64,000 bases of DNA from Cycas panzhihuaensis (lineage: Eukaryota > Cycadophyta), in contig CM041465.1 of assembly GCA_023213395.1 (NCBI GenBank), forward strand, positions 150,605,741-150,669,740, given 5' to 3'. The notes beneath the pieces are model-generated. The model did no database searches and was not told the DNA's origin. It worked only from the letters and a program-made list of their open reading frames with translations. The position numbers were made by a program, and so were the translations under genes. Below are positions 1 through 11,464 of this stretch, piece by piece (positions within the stretch are counted from its first letter, which is position 1; every line of letters begins with the position of its first letter).

Positions 1-468
1 TTCACAATTTGTAACTAGGAGTATCGATGGTAATCGTGAAAGGAAAGTTCCATTGGCATTCCCTTCCACTGGCTAGGGGAAGATCTCTAGGATCGAAGGA
101 GATGATGGGTTCACCACTTTAGGTTATGCCCAAAGCGTGAATAGGCATGTCATTCGATCCTAAAGCTTTTAAGAGGAGCATTCGTTGCTCGGGGCAGCTT
201 CTCAAGACGTCCATGATGGACATCTAGAAACTATAGTAAGAAGCTCTTCAACCACGGAGAAAGGCTTACCCTGCCCTATGGGTTGGGTAAGGGCTCTCCT
301 AAAGTTGAAGCGACCGGGGCGGACGAGAATGCTCTTGGGAAGTGCAGGAATCTCTAGAGGAATGGCTTCCAGAGGAGGATCAAGGTGTGACGTAGATGCA
401 GAGGCACCAGTTGCCTCTTTCATGACTTAAGACCAGGTCAAGGCATAGAGGGGAGTGGTCTCAAGCAT
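1..468 (-). pseudogene. Gag-pol junction region of element A
   Basis: The gag frame of element A continues past 469 in the same phase, with an open stretch at 423-202 and stops on both sides, to the window edge. This position should hold the C-terminal gag tail or the segment before protease. I see no retropepsin active-site motif (D-S/T-G) here, so the protease is probably left of the window. The codons look like weakly decayed coding sequence, but no domain can be named. Confidence 0.45.
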
Positions 469-2511
469 CTAGATCACCTTCTTTCCCTTATTGCAGGATC
501 GCGAAGGTGAAGGAGCATGGTGGTCAGGGGAGCACGAAGAGGAAGATGAACCTCGCATACCCTTCCCTCTACCATGTGAAGGGCGAGAATCGAGGGATCT
601 ATCCCGATTCTGGTTGTTTCTTTGTTGAACATTACGATCATGCTCCCTATGTTTGGGGAACAGATCCCTACGAACGGGTTGATCGAGATTAGGCCTCGAT
701 GCCCATCTAGGAGATGAATCACATGGTGGGGCATCATGTGGGTGTTGCATCTGACAATGCGAGTCATCGTGAAAACATTCCCCGTGGATGGAGCACCACC
801 TCTTCTCAAGGGGAGGATCAACTCTCCTCACTTGAGAAGGTTGGGTGCCACCCGCTTTGGGGGGAATGACATGAGAAGCCTGTTGAATTGGTTTGTGGGA
901 GGTTAGCGATGAAGGGGATTGGAGTTTAAGCTCCTTCATCGTGCACTCAAATGAGCATTTAGTGAAAGTAAGGGGAACTAAAGTCCTCTTAGTAGGATGA
1001 GAGGTAGACCTAACAGGTTGCGAAGGTTTGGTTTCCTTTGCTGGGGAAGGTGCCTCATGACGTTGTGAGGGCTTAAGAGGCCTTTTGAGTCTGGCTTGGA
1101 TCTCAATATCCTCTAATGCTAAGCACTTCGTGATCGTAGAGTCACACATGGTTGCCCCTATTTTGAGGACTTCCACATGCACTTCAGGGCGAAGTGCGTT
1201 AACAAAAAGATCTCACTTTAACTCCTCAAGCAATGTGGCCTTAGTAGAGTGAAGGAGATCATGAAATCGTCATACAAAGTCATGATTCATTTCATCGTGA
1301 CCTTATTTGAGCAAAAAGAGTGACTTCATTCTGCTCTCGAATGGACGGGCTACGTCAAAGTAATTGACGAATTCATCCACTAATTACTGGAATGAAGAAA
1401 TGGAGTGGGTAGGGAGATGGTAGAACCATTTGAGGGTGTCACCCTATAAGGATTGTGGAAATAGCTTCATTAGGATGTGGTCGTAGGCCCAGTAGTCTAT
1501 GCACGCTATAGAGAAACTACGCACGTGCTCAGCTAAGTCTTGTAACAAAGTTCCATCGAATTTAGGAACTTCAGGATGGGGAGGCAGCAGATTGGTTCTC
1601 AACACCTCAATAGACAACGACGTTGACATGTAGTCTATGAAGGGACATGTCATTACATGGGCCAAAGGATCAACGAATGGTAGAGAGGCAGGAATAGATA
1701 GGGGTGGTAAACCCATCCCTCCTTGGGGAAATGCCTCTTGTTAGAAAGGGGGTTGCGGATAAACGCCTTGGAAGGGAGGTATGTTCCCTTGCGAAGGTGT
1801 GGCAATAGGAGTTACACTGGATGGTAGAAACGAAGGGTGCAGGATTGGATTCTACCCATATAGGCCACCCGTAGGTGGTGCGACCCCATATGGGTGTAAT
1901 AGGTCTACCCCATAAGCAGGAAGATGGTTTCCCCTGCCCTGCCCCCAAGGTTGAGATGCATAACTTGGGGGCAAGTAAAAGGACAGACTACCAAATGGGT
2001 TTTGAATGTATGTAGGAGCGAGTCCCACATAGTTGATAGCAGTGGCACTAGCAAGACCTCTAGGCCTACTAAGGAATGCATATGTTGCGTTTGAAGGTGG
2101 CATATTCATTTGACTTGGGAAAGGTATGCTAACCCCAAGTTAGGGAAAGGACACACTATGAACAGGTCCTGAAGAGGTAGGATTGTGGCTAGGAATAGAT
2201 GGTGCAACACTTGTCTTGGGAGATGATGTAGACACGGCATGGGACAAGTACACACAGGTGGAAGGGTCATTTGTTGTAGGAGGCGCATGTGCAGATGAAG
2301 AAGGTGCTCCACCATGCAAAGCTTCTTCAAACCACCTAGGACGTGGTTGATGGCGAGTTGCTCGAAAGTACTCGCTGATTGCTTCAACCACGTCAGCAGG
2401 AGGGGTATCCTCGTAGCCATACGAGGTTGATGGGATCTCAAATGTCAGGGACCCCTCAGGGCACTCCTCATAAGATTCACCAATCGAATGGTGAGTCTCG
2501 TGAAGAGGCAA
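469..2511 (-). pseudogene. Gag polyprotein of element A (Retrotrans_gag), stops only
   Basis: Capsid/nucleocapsid precursor of a gypsy element; it would assemble the virus-like particle in the cytoplasm. One frame runs from the ATG at 2511 to about 469 (roughly 680 codons) without a frameshift, broken only by stops near 2138, 1850, 1742, 1444, 1388, 1310, 1280 and 1220. The N-terminal third is rich in Pro, Ser and Gly. The Retrotrans_gag core is at about 1570-1190, with motifs such as LKWFYHLP and LVDEFVNYF. A Cys/His-rich WCSIHGECFHDDSHC motif at about 790-745 is followed by an Arg/Ser-rich basic tail, as in a nucleocapsid. Every stop can be derived from a Gln or Arg codon by one C-to-T change. 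At several sites the homologous gag of element G still has the sense codon, or the reverse. The start is chosen by the open frame and its distance from the PBS. Confidence 0.85.
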
Positions 2512-2671
2512 GCCTTTTGTTGTATGAGCAGAAGGATAAAGGTCAGAAGGGTGAAACTGGTCACCCGGATAATAGATAGGATCATCACCCTCGTGGGTGG
2601 ATCCCAGAATAGACGCAGAAAACTCTTAAGTTCTTGAGACTATGGTATGGTAGGCCCAATTGGACCGGTAA

Positions 2672-2800
2672 CCTTCCATTGTCGAATCAGGATCCGACAA
2701 TGGAAGGGAACAATGTGATGGGTCTTCTAACAATGGCAGCAGACATCACAAGTAACATGAGAAACGTCGCATGCAACGCCTTTACGAGCATTGTTAGAAG
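2672..2800 (-). other. Stem-loop-forming gag leader of element A
   Basis: Between the PBS and the gag start lie two perfect inverted repeats. One has 13-bp arms (2672-2684 and 2695-2707) and a 10-base loop. The other has 12-bp arms (2724-2735 and 2789-2800) and a 53-base loop. The position matches where retroelement RNA carries dimerisation and packaging signals; that role is inference. Confidence 0.6.
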
Positions 2801-2927
2801 AAAGCAAAAGGGGTATGAAACAAATATATTGGGGGTTGCCCAATTGAAAAATAAGACAAGAAAGCTGCCTAAAAGTAAGAACACCACTAAAAAAAGGGAA
2901 GCGAAACTAGTTCCCTTACTAGTAGTT

Positions 2928-2944
2928 CCCCAGTATGGTCGCCA
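2928..2944 (-). promoter_or_regulatory. Primer binding site of element A
   Basis: On the minus strand TGGCGACCATACTGGGGA follows an LTR end in ...TTTCA after one base. The second copy of the family (element G) has a matching, partly decayed site at 59997-60013. TGGCGAC...TGGGGA sites are common in plant Ty3/gypsy elements. I do not assign the tRNA. Confidence 0.75.
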
Positions 2945-4769
2945 GTGAAACGCTACCCACCAGGTGGTATCCCTATGTTTAGCAAGAGAATGGATTATAC
3001 AAGACTAGGTTGGGCTAAATAGCAAGGACTCACCTTGCAAGGCGTCCATGCGTTGGAGTGCAGATTCGGGACCTGTAGAGGTGCTTGGTTACTTCTAGGT
3101 AGTTATAGAAGATGAGGCCTTCCTACCCCTCAGATGGCTGGGAAGAGGAGGAGAGAGCCTGGCAAGTTGCGTCTTCTCAAGGGAGTGAGAAGGCAACACG
3201 AGAATGAGAATGCACGTGTAACATGGTGTCTAGGTATAGGCTTGGCCAAAAGAGCAAAGTGCGGGTAGTCCTAACATGAAATAAACTATCTAAATGTACT
3301 AGATTAACGGCTAAATAAAAGATATGCAAAGAAGCAAATGTATGTTCTTTTCCTCTTTCAGTTTCCTATGTGTTTCTTACTATGCAAGCATGTGCACAAA
3401 GAACAACACTATAAAGAAAATATGCAAGGATAAGGAAAATACTTGGACCGGCACCTAAATGGAGTGCTACACGTCTCTTCACTTCCCACTCCTTTCCGCT
3501 CCACTTGTTGCACACGTGAAACTGATGGGCGATGGATGCCGTGAACGACCGAAGAGAGGCTAGCTTACCTCCCCAATATATGCAAGAAGTGAATGGAAAA
3601 TAATGAAAATCAACAAATATGGAACTAACCTGCAATGGGTTTGTTTCACATGCGACTCCACAAATGTGAGATCCTACCAATCAAACATACAAGTATCTCC
3701 CTCTCAGAAGAGGGGCCGCAAAATAGATCTAATATGTATACTAAACTTAGAGGAAATGGAATCAAACTAAGCTAAGCATATGCATTATTATTTAATGAAA
3801 TAACTTTCAACAAAGTTTCCACAAACAGTTACCGCAAATGACACCTAAAACAAGAGTATAGCCTCAGAATGGCTAACTCACCCATGATAAGTCTCCACTT
3901 AGCCTCAGGAAAGGAAAACAAACTCACAGCAAGAACATGGGGTAGCGAACAACGAGAACGAAAAATGTAACTAAAAGGTATGCAGGCACCCAAAGAACGA
4001 GATGCTACGAATAGCAAATCATCCAACTGGATGGATTGCAAACTGTTAACTGGCAAGAAGCGGTTTTGGGGCTTATGCGATGCCCAAAACCAATGAACAA
4101 AAATCTAAAACCAGCGTGACAACGAGCTACCAATGCTGATTTAGATACGAAAGTGAGCTTCCAAATTCCCTAACCTGACTTCTAGAAAGGCACAAAGGTG
4201 TAAAGGGAGAGAAAGCAAGGGACGAAACCCTTGGGGAGAAGGGTAACAAGGGGGACTAACCCTGCCTTCTTCCCTCTAACTTCCTCTATGTTACCCCCTT
4301 GCAACAGCCACCTAAAAGCAGGCTAGCAAGAATGATGAGAGAGCACTATGGTCCATAAATCTAGAAATCTAGCAACAAGATAAGCAATGGAATCAAGGAA
4401 GTAAATAAAATAAATATTTATTTGCTAAAAAACTATAAAAAGTAGCATAAAGCATGAAGTAAACAAGTAAGGTACCTTGTAAGGAGGAGAAGAAGTATGC
4501 ATCTGCTGGAAAACAGTAGGAAAAAACTAGCATCTAGTAAGATTTAGTGGCAGGTTTGGAAGAGGAGACAAATATGTGAAAAATCCTGTGAGTTGGGGCC
4601 CTTCGAAGCTTGTCCTTTTTGGGAGACCTTGAAGAAATATCCTCCTTGTAGCTTTGAATACCTGCAAACAGATGTTAAGCTTGCTGTTCCTCAGCATAAG
4701 AGACAATAATGGTCTCTGGTAAAGAGCAATAGTTGTGAGTCTTATTCTGCAGTAGTTTTCTGTGGAAGA

Positions 4770-4776
4770 TTTTATA
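4770..4776 (-). promoter_or_regulatory. TATA box of the element A LTR
   Basis: Minus-strand CTCTATAAAATC inside the LTR, about 1.8 kb upstream of the LTR end. It is the best TATA match of the LTR and lies about 120-160 bases downstream of two CACGTG boxes, the expected order for a plant Pol II promoter. The transcription start would be about 30 bases downstream. Confidence 0.5.
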
Positions 4777-4891
4777 GAGTTCTTTGTGAACAATAAGCTA
4801 AGAATCCTTCAAAATGAAGAGGAAGTTTAGTTTTATTCCCTCCTCACTGTAAGTGAACATTGGGGATGTCAGGGCTATTCAAATGCGCAGG

Positions 4892-4935
4892 TGCCACGTG
4901 GCAGTTCCGCAAAAAAAGTAGAAACTGTCACGTGA
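4892..4935 (-). promoter_or_regulatory. Paired G-box (CACGTG) motifs in the element A LTR
   Basis: TGCCACGTGGCA (4892-4903, a perfect 12-bp palindrome) and TCACGTGA (4928-4935) lie 120-165 bases upstream of the TATA box. CACGTG with these flanks is the classic binding core for plant bZIP and bHLH factors. Two further CACGTG hexamers occur near 3213 and 3510. Confidence 0.55.
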
Positions 4936-5729
4936 TTTTAAAAAAGTTTTCAAGCAACAGATGCATGATAAACTTCGCAGTATCACAGTAAAGATCGCGG
5001 TACTGCTAAGTTTATAGTGGTACGAACCTGGAAACAAAAAATAAGCAAAAACTAGGGTTTGGAGCAAAACAGAGAGCAAATAAAGGCTGGAAACAACTGG
5101 GGGGAGTACCCAGGTGATGGATAAGTAGCTAGGAAAGTGAACTGGGTCTCAACCAAGGATTCAATCAGACTTGGAAGAGATTACAACATGAACAGGGTTT
5201 CGTAAAAAGGGCAAACACGACTAGTCAAGGCATCCCGAGGGGCCGTGGAGTCGAAGTGGATGGCTATGCGCTATATGTGGTGTAATATTCGCTGGAGAAT
5301 GCCCCCACTGTGAGTCATCATAGGCTAAAAGGCATGCGATAAGCACATGTAAAGTGATCAAGTAGGAAGATAATGCAAACATACAGATGTCAGGCAAGCA
5401 TGTATCAGGTAGTCTACACTAAATAATCTCAGTCAAATAGGAGTGAAGCGAGAAGCGAAAACGTATACCTGAACTTACCCGAGTCGATGCGTCTTGAGTC
5501 CATTCCCGATAGCTGGGAAACAAATGGGAATCCCCTTACCTTAAGGCATGGGTGGCTCTCCATTCATCTTAAATCATACACAATAGGCACCCCAATTAAG
5601 TAGACCCCACTTATCCTAAAGATCTACTTAGGGGGCATCCCCCTCCTCCTTTAATCTAAAGCACATCTTAAGAGAGTGTCCCTTGGGGTATAGATGGTGA
5701 ATCTTTGAGATATATGTTAGACTCCCTTT

Positions 5730-8700
5730 CGATCCCACCCCACCTTTCATGCACCATTAACACATGAGAGCATGCTATAAATCATCAAAGGAGTCACCTC
5801 ATTATATAGATTGGTTGTTCAATCACTATCAACTTGTTGCACCCCTATAACCTCCTACTAGTAAGGCTATCCATGGGATAGATTACTTTGAAAATGAGGA
5901 GGCCTTGTTAGAACATCTAGTAGGGTCCTCATATAACTTACCTTCCATTCACTACAAGCTAGGTTTCTAAAAGTGCTTAGCCATCGACTCTTCCTTATCC
6001 AATCCTAATGAAACAATTGTCACACCCAATTTGCCTATTGATCAAGCGCCCCTTCACTTTAAAGAAGGGAATGTCTTATGTGTAGGGGTAACCAAGGACA
6101 TTATCCTTGTCCCCAATAAGATCATCAAGATTAGCATTGAATGCTCACCTTAGGAGATTAATGAGTACACATAACTCTTTTGTGAGTTTCATGAGGTGTT
6201 TATGTGGAACTACTCTAACATGAAGGGCATTGACCCTAATATTGTCACCCATAACCTTATGATAATTTCGGGTGCTCAACCCATCTAGCAAAAATAATGT
6301 CCATTATACCCTAAATTATTGGTCACAGTTAAGATGGAAGTGGAGAAGCTATACAACATGGGTATTATCACTTCTATCAACTACCCAAGTGGGTGTCCAA
6401 CATAGTCCCAGTTGCCAAAAGGAAGGGGACCATTTGGATTTGCACTAACTTTAGGGATTTTAATAATGCATGTCCTAAAGACAACTTCTTATTACTATTT
6501 ACTAATCAAATTATTGATTACATAGTAGGGTTTGAGCTCATGTCCTTAATGGATAACTTCTTTAGATATAATTAAATCCAAATATCCCCCTTCTCTAGAT
6601 ACAATTAGATCTAAATATCCCTCAAGTATCATCACAAAATGGTATTTACACTCCTTAGGTAATATTCGCATATAAAGCAATGCCCTTTGGCTTGAAGAAT
6701 GATGAGGTAACTTACTAGAAGGCCATGTAGTTCATCTTTCATGACCTCATTAATAAGATTCTTGAAGTCTTTATGGATGATTTGATGGGCCTTTCCCATA
6801 AGAGGGTCGATCACCTCGTGGATCTCAAGAAGTTTTTTGCTAGGTGTCATAAATACCATGCCGACCTAAATCTACTTAAATACAATAATGGATGATAAAC
6901 TTTTAGGATTCTTGGTGTCACAACAAGGAATCAAGATTAGCCCAAATAATGTTAGAGCTATAATTAAGATGTTGTCCCCTAAGATACAATGACAAATCAA
7001 GTCATTTTTGGGATAATTAGGTTTCTTATGATGTTTTTTGGCAAATTTTGCTGTTAACGTAAAATCACTAACCAACTTACTTAAAAAGGGAACCCCATTT
7101 GTTTAAACCCCTAGATCTTAAGCAACCTTTCAAGAGCTCAAGAAAGCTCTCATTTTGGCCCCTACTCTGGCCTCTCTTTTATTCGATTGTCTTTTTATCC
7201 ACTATACCTCAATAATTTATGAATCTATCAGTGCCATATTGGCCTAGGAAGATGACTCTAAGGTTGAAAGAGTCATCTACTTCTTAAGACATAGTCTTGT
7301 GGTGACTAATCTAAATTATCCACTAGCTAAGAAGGAATGCCTAGTATTGGTATTCATTGCGAAGACGCTATAGCATTACCTCCTTGGTAATACTACACAT
7401 GTTATAGTTTGATTAGACCCATTACATTATTTAATGACCTGGTCTGACTTGATAAGGAGAATGAGCAAATGGGCCATTCTCCTCTAAGAATATGACTTGA
7501 TGGTTATTAAATACAAGTTATAGAAGGGGATGGTCATGGCAGAGAAACTTGTTAATACCTCCCTCCTCAATTCTACCAATACTCTAATTGATAACTCCTT
7601 ACCTAATGAACCCATCTTTGCTCTCTAGTAGACTGATGGGCATCCCTTAGCTAACAACATCTAGTATGGCAATATTATGAGTTATTTAACTCAATAAAAA
7701 TACCCCATGGATGATAACAACAAAGTACAATAATACATAAGGGCCACCACATGATAATACTTCCTCATTGAGGAAGTATTATATAAGCAATCATTTTATG
7801 ATGTCCTCCTTTATTGTATTAATTCAGAGGAAACTGATTAAGTACTTCATGAATGCCATGATAGCATTTGAAATGGATATTTTAGAGGCTAGTCTATGGC
7901 CTAACATATCCTCTGCATGGGATTTTATTGGCCAACTCTTTTCAAAGATGCCCATGCATATATCCAACATTGTCACAAATGCCAAGAACATTCCAATGTG
8001 ATCCTCCAGCCTTCTGAGGCATTGTATATGATAATATTATTGTGGCCATTCTCCAAATGAGATCTTGATCTCATTAAGGCCATAACTCCCCCATCCTTAG
8101 CCTAGCATAAATTCATTCTTATTACCACAGAATACTTTACCAAATAGGCTAAGGTTATCGCTTTATTCTCTATGATGAGCAAAATAGTTGCCACTTTTAT
8201 GTTTCAACATATTATTTATCAATTTGGAGTCTCTAATATCCTCATTACGGATAATGGAACTCTCTTTTGTAATAAAGAGATGGATAAGCTTTATGAGAGA
8301 TTCAAAATCTCTCATAAAACTTTGTCTCCTTATTATCCCTAGGCTAGCATCTAGATCAAGCCTTTTAACAAGACCTTGATTAATATTCTCAAGAAGATTA
8401 TTACCCAATCCCAATGGGATTGGCACCTTTAACTCCATCTAGTCTTATGGTCCTACTACACATATATCAGGATGGCCATAGTTATGGCATTCTTTTTCTT
8501 GGTCTATAGATTAGAAGTATTGCTACATCTTGAAGTTGAAATCCCTTCCTTAATGGTTTCCCTTAAAGAATTCGTAAACAAAGAGTGGTAATACCAAGCC
8601 TACCTTCTTGATCTAGAAGTGTTAGATGAAAAAGGCCTCACTACATACTAAGCCAACCTTGTACTTAAGGCTAAAGCCTAAAAGACACATAATAAATAGC

Positions 8701-8905
8701 TATGACTATGACCTCTAGTCCCTAAGGACTAAGTTCTTAAACTAGAATATCTATATAATTTCATTTCTAAGTTTGGCTTAACTAGGTGGGCCCTTTCATG
8801 GTCACTGAAACCCTTAGTAATGGCATGTACCTGATTGCTACATTGGAATACCTTGAGTTTGAAAAGGTTGTTAATGGGAAATTCCTCAAGAGGTTCTACC
8901 ATTAA
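5730..8905 (+). pseudogene. Pol of Tat-type Ty3/gypsy element B (RT, RNase H, integrase)
   Basis: Decayed reverse transcriptase-integrase polyprotein. RT covers about 6120-6900: TNFRDFNNACPKDNF near 6440-6485, MPFGLKN at 6681 and catalytic FMDDL at about 6770, equivalent to the usual YVDD. RNase H lies at about 7130-7450, with NYPLAKKECLVL. The integrase zinc finger is at 7847-7960 (HECHD ... CHKCQ) and ends just after GFYWPTLFKDAH. The integrase core is at 8060-8520 (FGVSNILITDNGT). The C-terminal GKFLKRFYH-stop matches the end of Tat-lineage pols. The extra (archaeal-type) RNase H of many Tat elements is not found between RNase H and integrase. There are dozens of in-frame stops, at least one frameshift (near 6387) and an 11-codon tandem duplication at 6558-6623. 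Clearly dead and older than element A. Confidence 0.88.
6558..6623 (+). repeat. 33-bp tandem duplication inside the element B RT
   Basis: Two adjacent 33-bp units (6558-6590 and 6591-6623) differ at a few positions and duplicate 11 RT codons in phase, around the residues before the MPFGLKN motif. Confidence 0.8.
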
Positions 8906-10299
8906 CCTCTTGACCCTCCAATATAGAGCAGTAGCTAAAGTGATGCTCTGGTATGAGCTTGAATTTCCATCCTTCCTTTAGGATAAGCATAAACTACCAA
9001 ACCCTCACTTTGAAATGAGCCTAAACTACTCCTATCCATGAGGCTGAGCATCTACCACAATGGGGCATGGCACTAAAATATCCCCATCCCTTCCCCTTCT
9101 CTGAAATAAGCCTAAACTACCTTCATCTTGGATATGGTCACCTCCTCATATGGTGCCCCACTAAGATCTATCTCCTACCATTCTTGGCCAATGATTGAAT
9201 CAATCCTATAATGAGAGATGTGGGACTCCTCCATAAGTATAAACTAGTAACTAATCATGTGACATCATTTCATGTGGATTGTGTATGTGTGCTTAGTATG
9301 TGAGTTATGATGCCATACATATTAGTAGATATCAAGCTAAACATACATAAATAAGCATATATAAATATGAGAATGATGAAACATATAAAAGATATATCCA
9401 TATAATAAGTACACTAAAGATATAAAAATGATGTGGTATTAATTGGTCCCCATATACATATATATACATATACAAAAAATGAAGTATAATGTGGATAGGG
9501 ATACAATGTATTATGAGGAAGTTGGGGTCCTTATAGGGGTGTACAATCATATACACAAACCCCATATCCTTAGAGTCCTAGATTTCCTCTACAAAATACA
9601 AAATACAACCACCACCCATGTCTTCAAGGGCTGTCATCCCATGGCTATTGTCTCCTCCACTCTTGGGAGGTCTAAGTACCTCCCATGCTCCTCCTTAATT
9701 ACTATGATGGCCTGGACTCGCTCCCCTTAGCTTGTGAATGGCCCTTCTCCCTCTGGGTTCTAAAAGAATGGGATGCCATCTACTCTACCATCTAATCATA
9801 CTAGGATTAGAGATGATCCCTCTCCTCTTAGACCTCCTAAATCCACCCCTCCAGTATAATAATCTAGACCTCTACACTAGGAGCCATCTATATAGGGGCT
9901 GTTATAATTGAAGGTACTATCTCCTTACCTTGTGCCTCCAACTCCCTTACTTGAGCCTATAGTTGATCCCTCTCTCTACCTGAAGTTAGCCCCTCTCAAC
10001 ATAGATTCAATCCATGTCTGACCATAGCTCATGGACCTCTATGGCCCACATCTCCCTAGCCCTTAATAAGGGGGAAAATGCTATTGTATAGGGATGTTCT
10101 AATGTCATCTCCCCATTATCCACTATAGAAGGATAGCCCTATGCATGCACCATAGGAAATAACTCAGTGATAACCCTATTAACAAGCTCTATTGTAATAC
10201 CCTCTTTGCTAATTAACAAGTTTGTATGTCAGTAATAAGCCCATACAAAATCAACATATAATTAAACAATGTAATTAACTACAAGGGGTTCAAATCAAA
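8906..10299. other. Untranslated 3' region of element B
   Basis: No recognisable coding domain. It holds three short copies of an AGCCTAAACTAC-like phrase (about 8985-9120), an AT-rich ATATA stretch (9340-9480), and on the minus strand Gly/Arg-rich codons (about 9990-9600) that may be the tail of the antisense ORF to the right. In a Tat element this is the interval between pol and the 3' LTR. Confidence 0.4.
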
Positions 10300-11262
10300 A
10301 TGGAAAAGTATAATATCTCTCTAAGGGGCCTCCCTTAGAGCTGTTGTTGTCTCTTGGCCTTCTCTTTGATTGAGCTCCATACCAACATCATGTGCCTCCT
10401 TATCCCTAGTAGCCTCTACCTCCTCCTCATAACCTTTAGCAGCCTCTTCTCCCTCTCCTCCTCTCTAGCCTTTATTGCTAGCTCTAATGTGCCTCCATCC
10501 CCCTCCTCATCACTATCCTAGTAAACGCCCTAATAGGGATGTCTCATAATCATCAGGAATCAATAGCTTTAAGGAAGTTACATCTACTAATCGATGGACC
10601 TATTCAAGCTCTGTTAAGCTCCAAAAATGTGATGACCACCTATGAATCAATGGTCCACTTGGTCCTATCAACTGTGGCCTTGTAATAAGTCCCACTCCTT
10701 GGAAGTGATTAAAATACTAGCATTATAGACTAATACGAGAAACCACCATGTCTTGTTGTTCATATCTAATCTAGTTTGGCCTATATGTTAACTGCTACAA
10801 AGGTTTCCTAGTCTAGTCTCTCTTCATCCTTACATCGATGTATGGTGCCCATCCAACCTCTTAGCATCTCATGATAGTTTGTCACAGGGATATCCAAAAT
10901 AGAATGGTGAATATAATGAGTTCTCTCATTTAAGGAATGACTACTGTCATGATCTTCCTCTCAGACCCTCCTTACCTATCCTAGTGCCCCCTACCATAGA
11001 AATACCTTGTAGCCTAATGGGAATCCTTAGTACTGGGTAAAACCCCTAACTCAAGTAGTGGTCCTCTCACTAGTAGTGCTAAGATCTTTTTGATATCACT
11101 AACTATGATAGTCAAATCTCCTATTATTGGCAGGTGACAAACCTACCTCCTCCTATCCTAGTATGATATAATATCCACTAGGAGGGCCTGATCTAACACG
11201 TATTGGTGTATCCTCACTGCCCTCAATAGTCTATAGCTCTACAACACTTTTTGATCTCATGC
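10300..11262 (-). pseudogene. Plant-mobile-domain-like extra ORF, antisense to element B pol
   Basis: Minus-strand decayed reading frame behind and opposite to pol. The clearest part (11193-11040) reads DQALL...ISY, then HLPIIGDLTIIVSD and LALLVRGPLLELG. This is the pattern of the plant mobile domain (PF10536: HLP.GE.T.TL.D...L.GLPV.G) found in MAIN-like proteins and in transposon-derived genes. The frame continues with stops to an acidic Glu-rich tail at about 10490-10330. Stops are mostly at expected Trp or Gln codons. Extra ORFs in antisense orientation downstream of pol are known in plant Tat-lineage elements, so I take it as cargo of element B. An independent insertion of a mobile-domain gene fragment is the alternative. 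Confidence 0.65.
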
Positions 11263-11464
11263 TTTCATCATCTCAACCAAGCCCAATATAGGCGTACCTA
11301 TGTTTTTGTGATTAACAATCATGATAATGACCTAAAACACATAAAAGAGGTCCCACAAGTTAGTCCATTAAGACCCAAGGCCTACCCACTATTGATTAAT
11401 AACTCAAAATTAAATCTACTAAGCATTTTTAAGGGAAAAATTAAACTTTGAATAAGTACTTACT

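Larger units (their letters stand above)
1..5570 (-). mobile_element. Ty3/gypsy Tat-like element A, 5' part
   Basis: Partial LTR retrotransposon read right to left: 5' LTR (about 2946-5570), primer binding site (2928-2944), structured leader, gag (2511-469), then the start of the gag-pol junction, cut by the window edge. The outer LTR end is not sharply visible. I place it near 5570 because base composition changes there from mixed GC to AT-rich decayed pol of element B. A gag of the same family lies at 60440-62453 on the other strand (element G), with matching PBS. A is much better preserved than the neighbouring pol B, which suggests a later insertion. The lineage call (Tat/Athila side of Ty3/gypsy) rests on the gag type and is inference, since no pol of A is in view. 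Confidence 0.75.
2946..5570 (-). repeat. 5' LTR of element A
   Basis: Non-coding stretch starting (minus-strand 3' end) with ...TTTCA next to the PBS. It carries a TATA box (4770-4776), two CACGTG boxes upstream of it (4892-4935) and the GTACT-type repeat module (about 4975-5025) shared with three other LTR-like regions of the window. The right boundary is approximate, because no terminal TG with a matching target-site duplication can be fixed while the other end of the element is outside the window. An LTR of about 2.6 kb would be long but not unusual for this lineage. Short open frames inside it look random. Confidence 0.5.

Noticed and set aside
7768-8001. 77-codon plus-strand frame
   Set aside because: Out of phase with the integrase zinc-finger reading of pol B, which has clear motif support.
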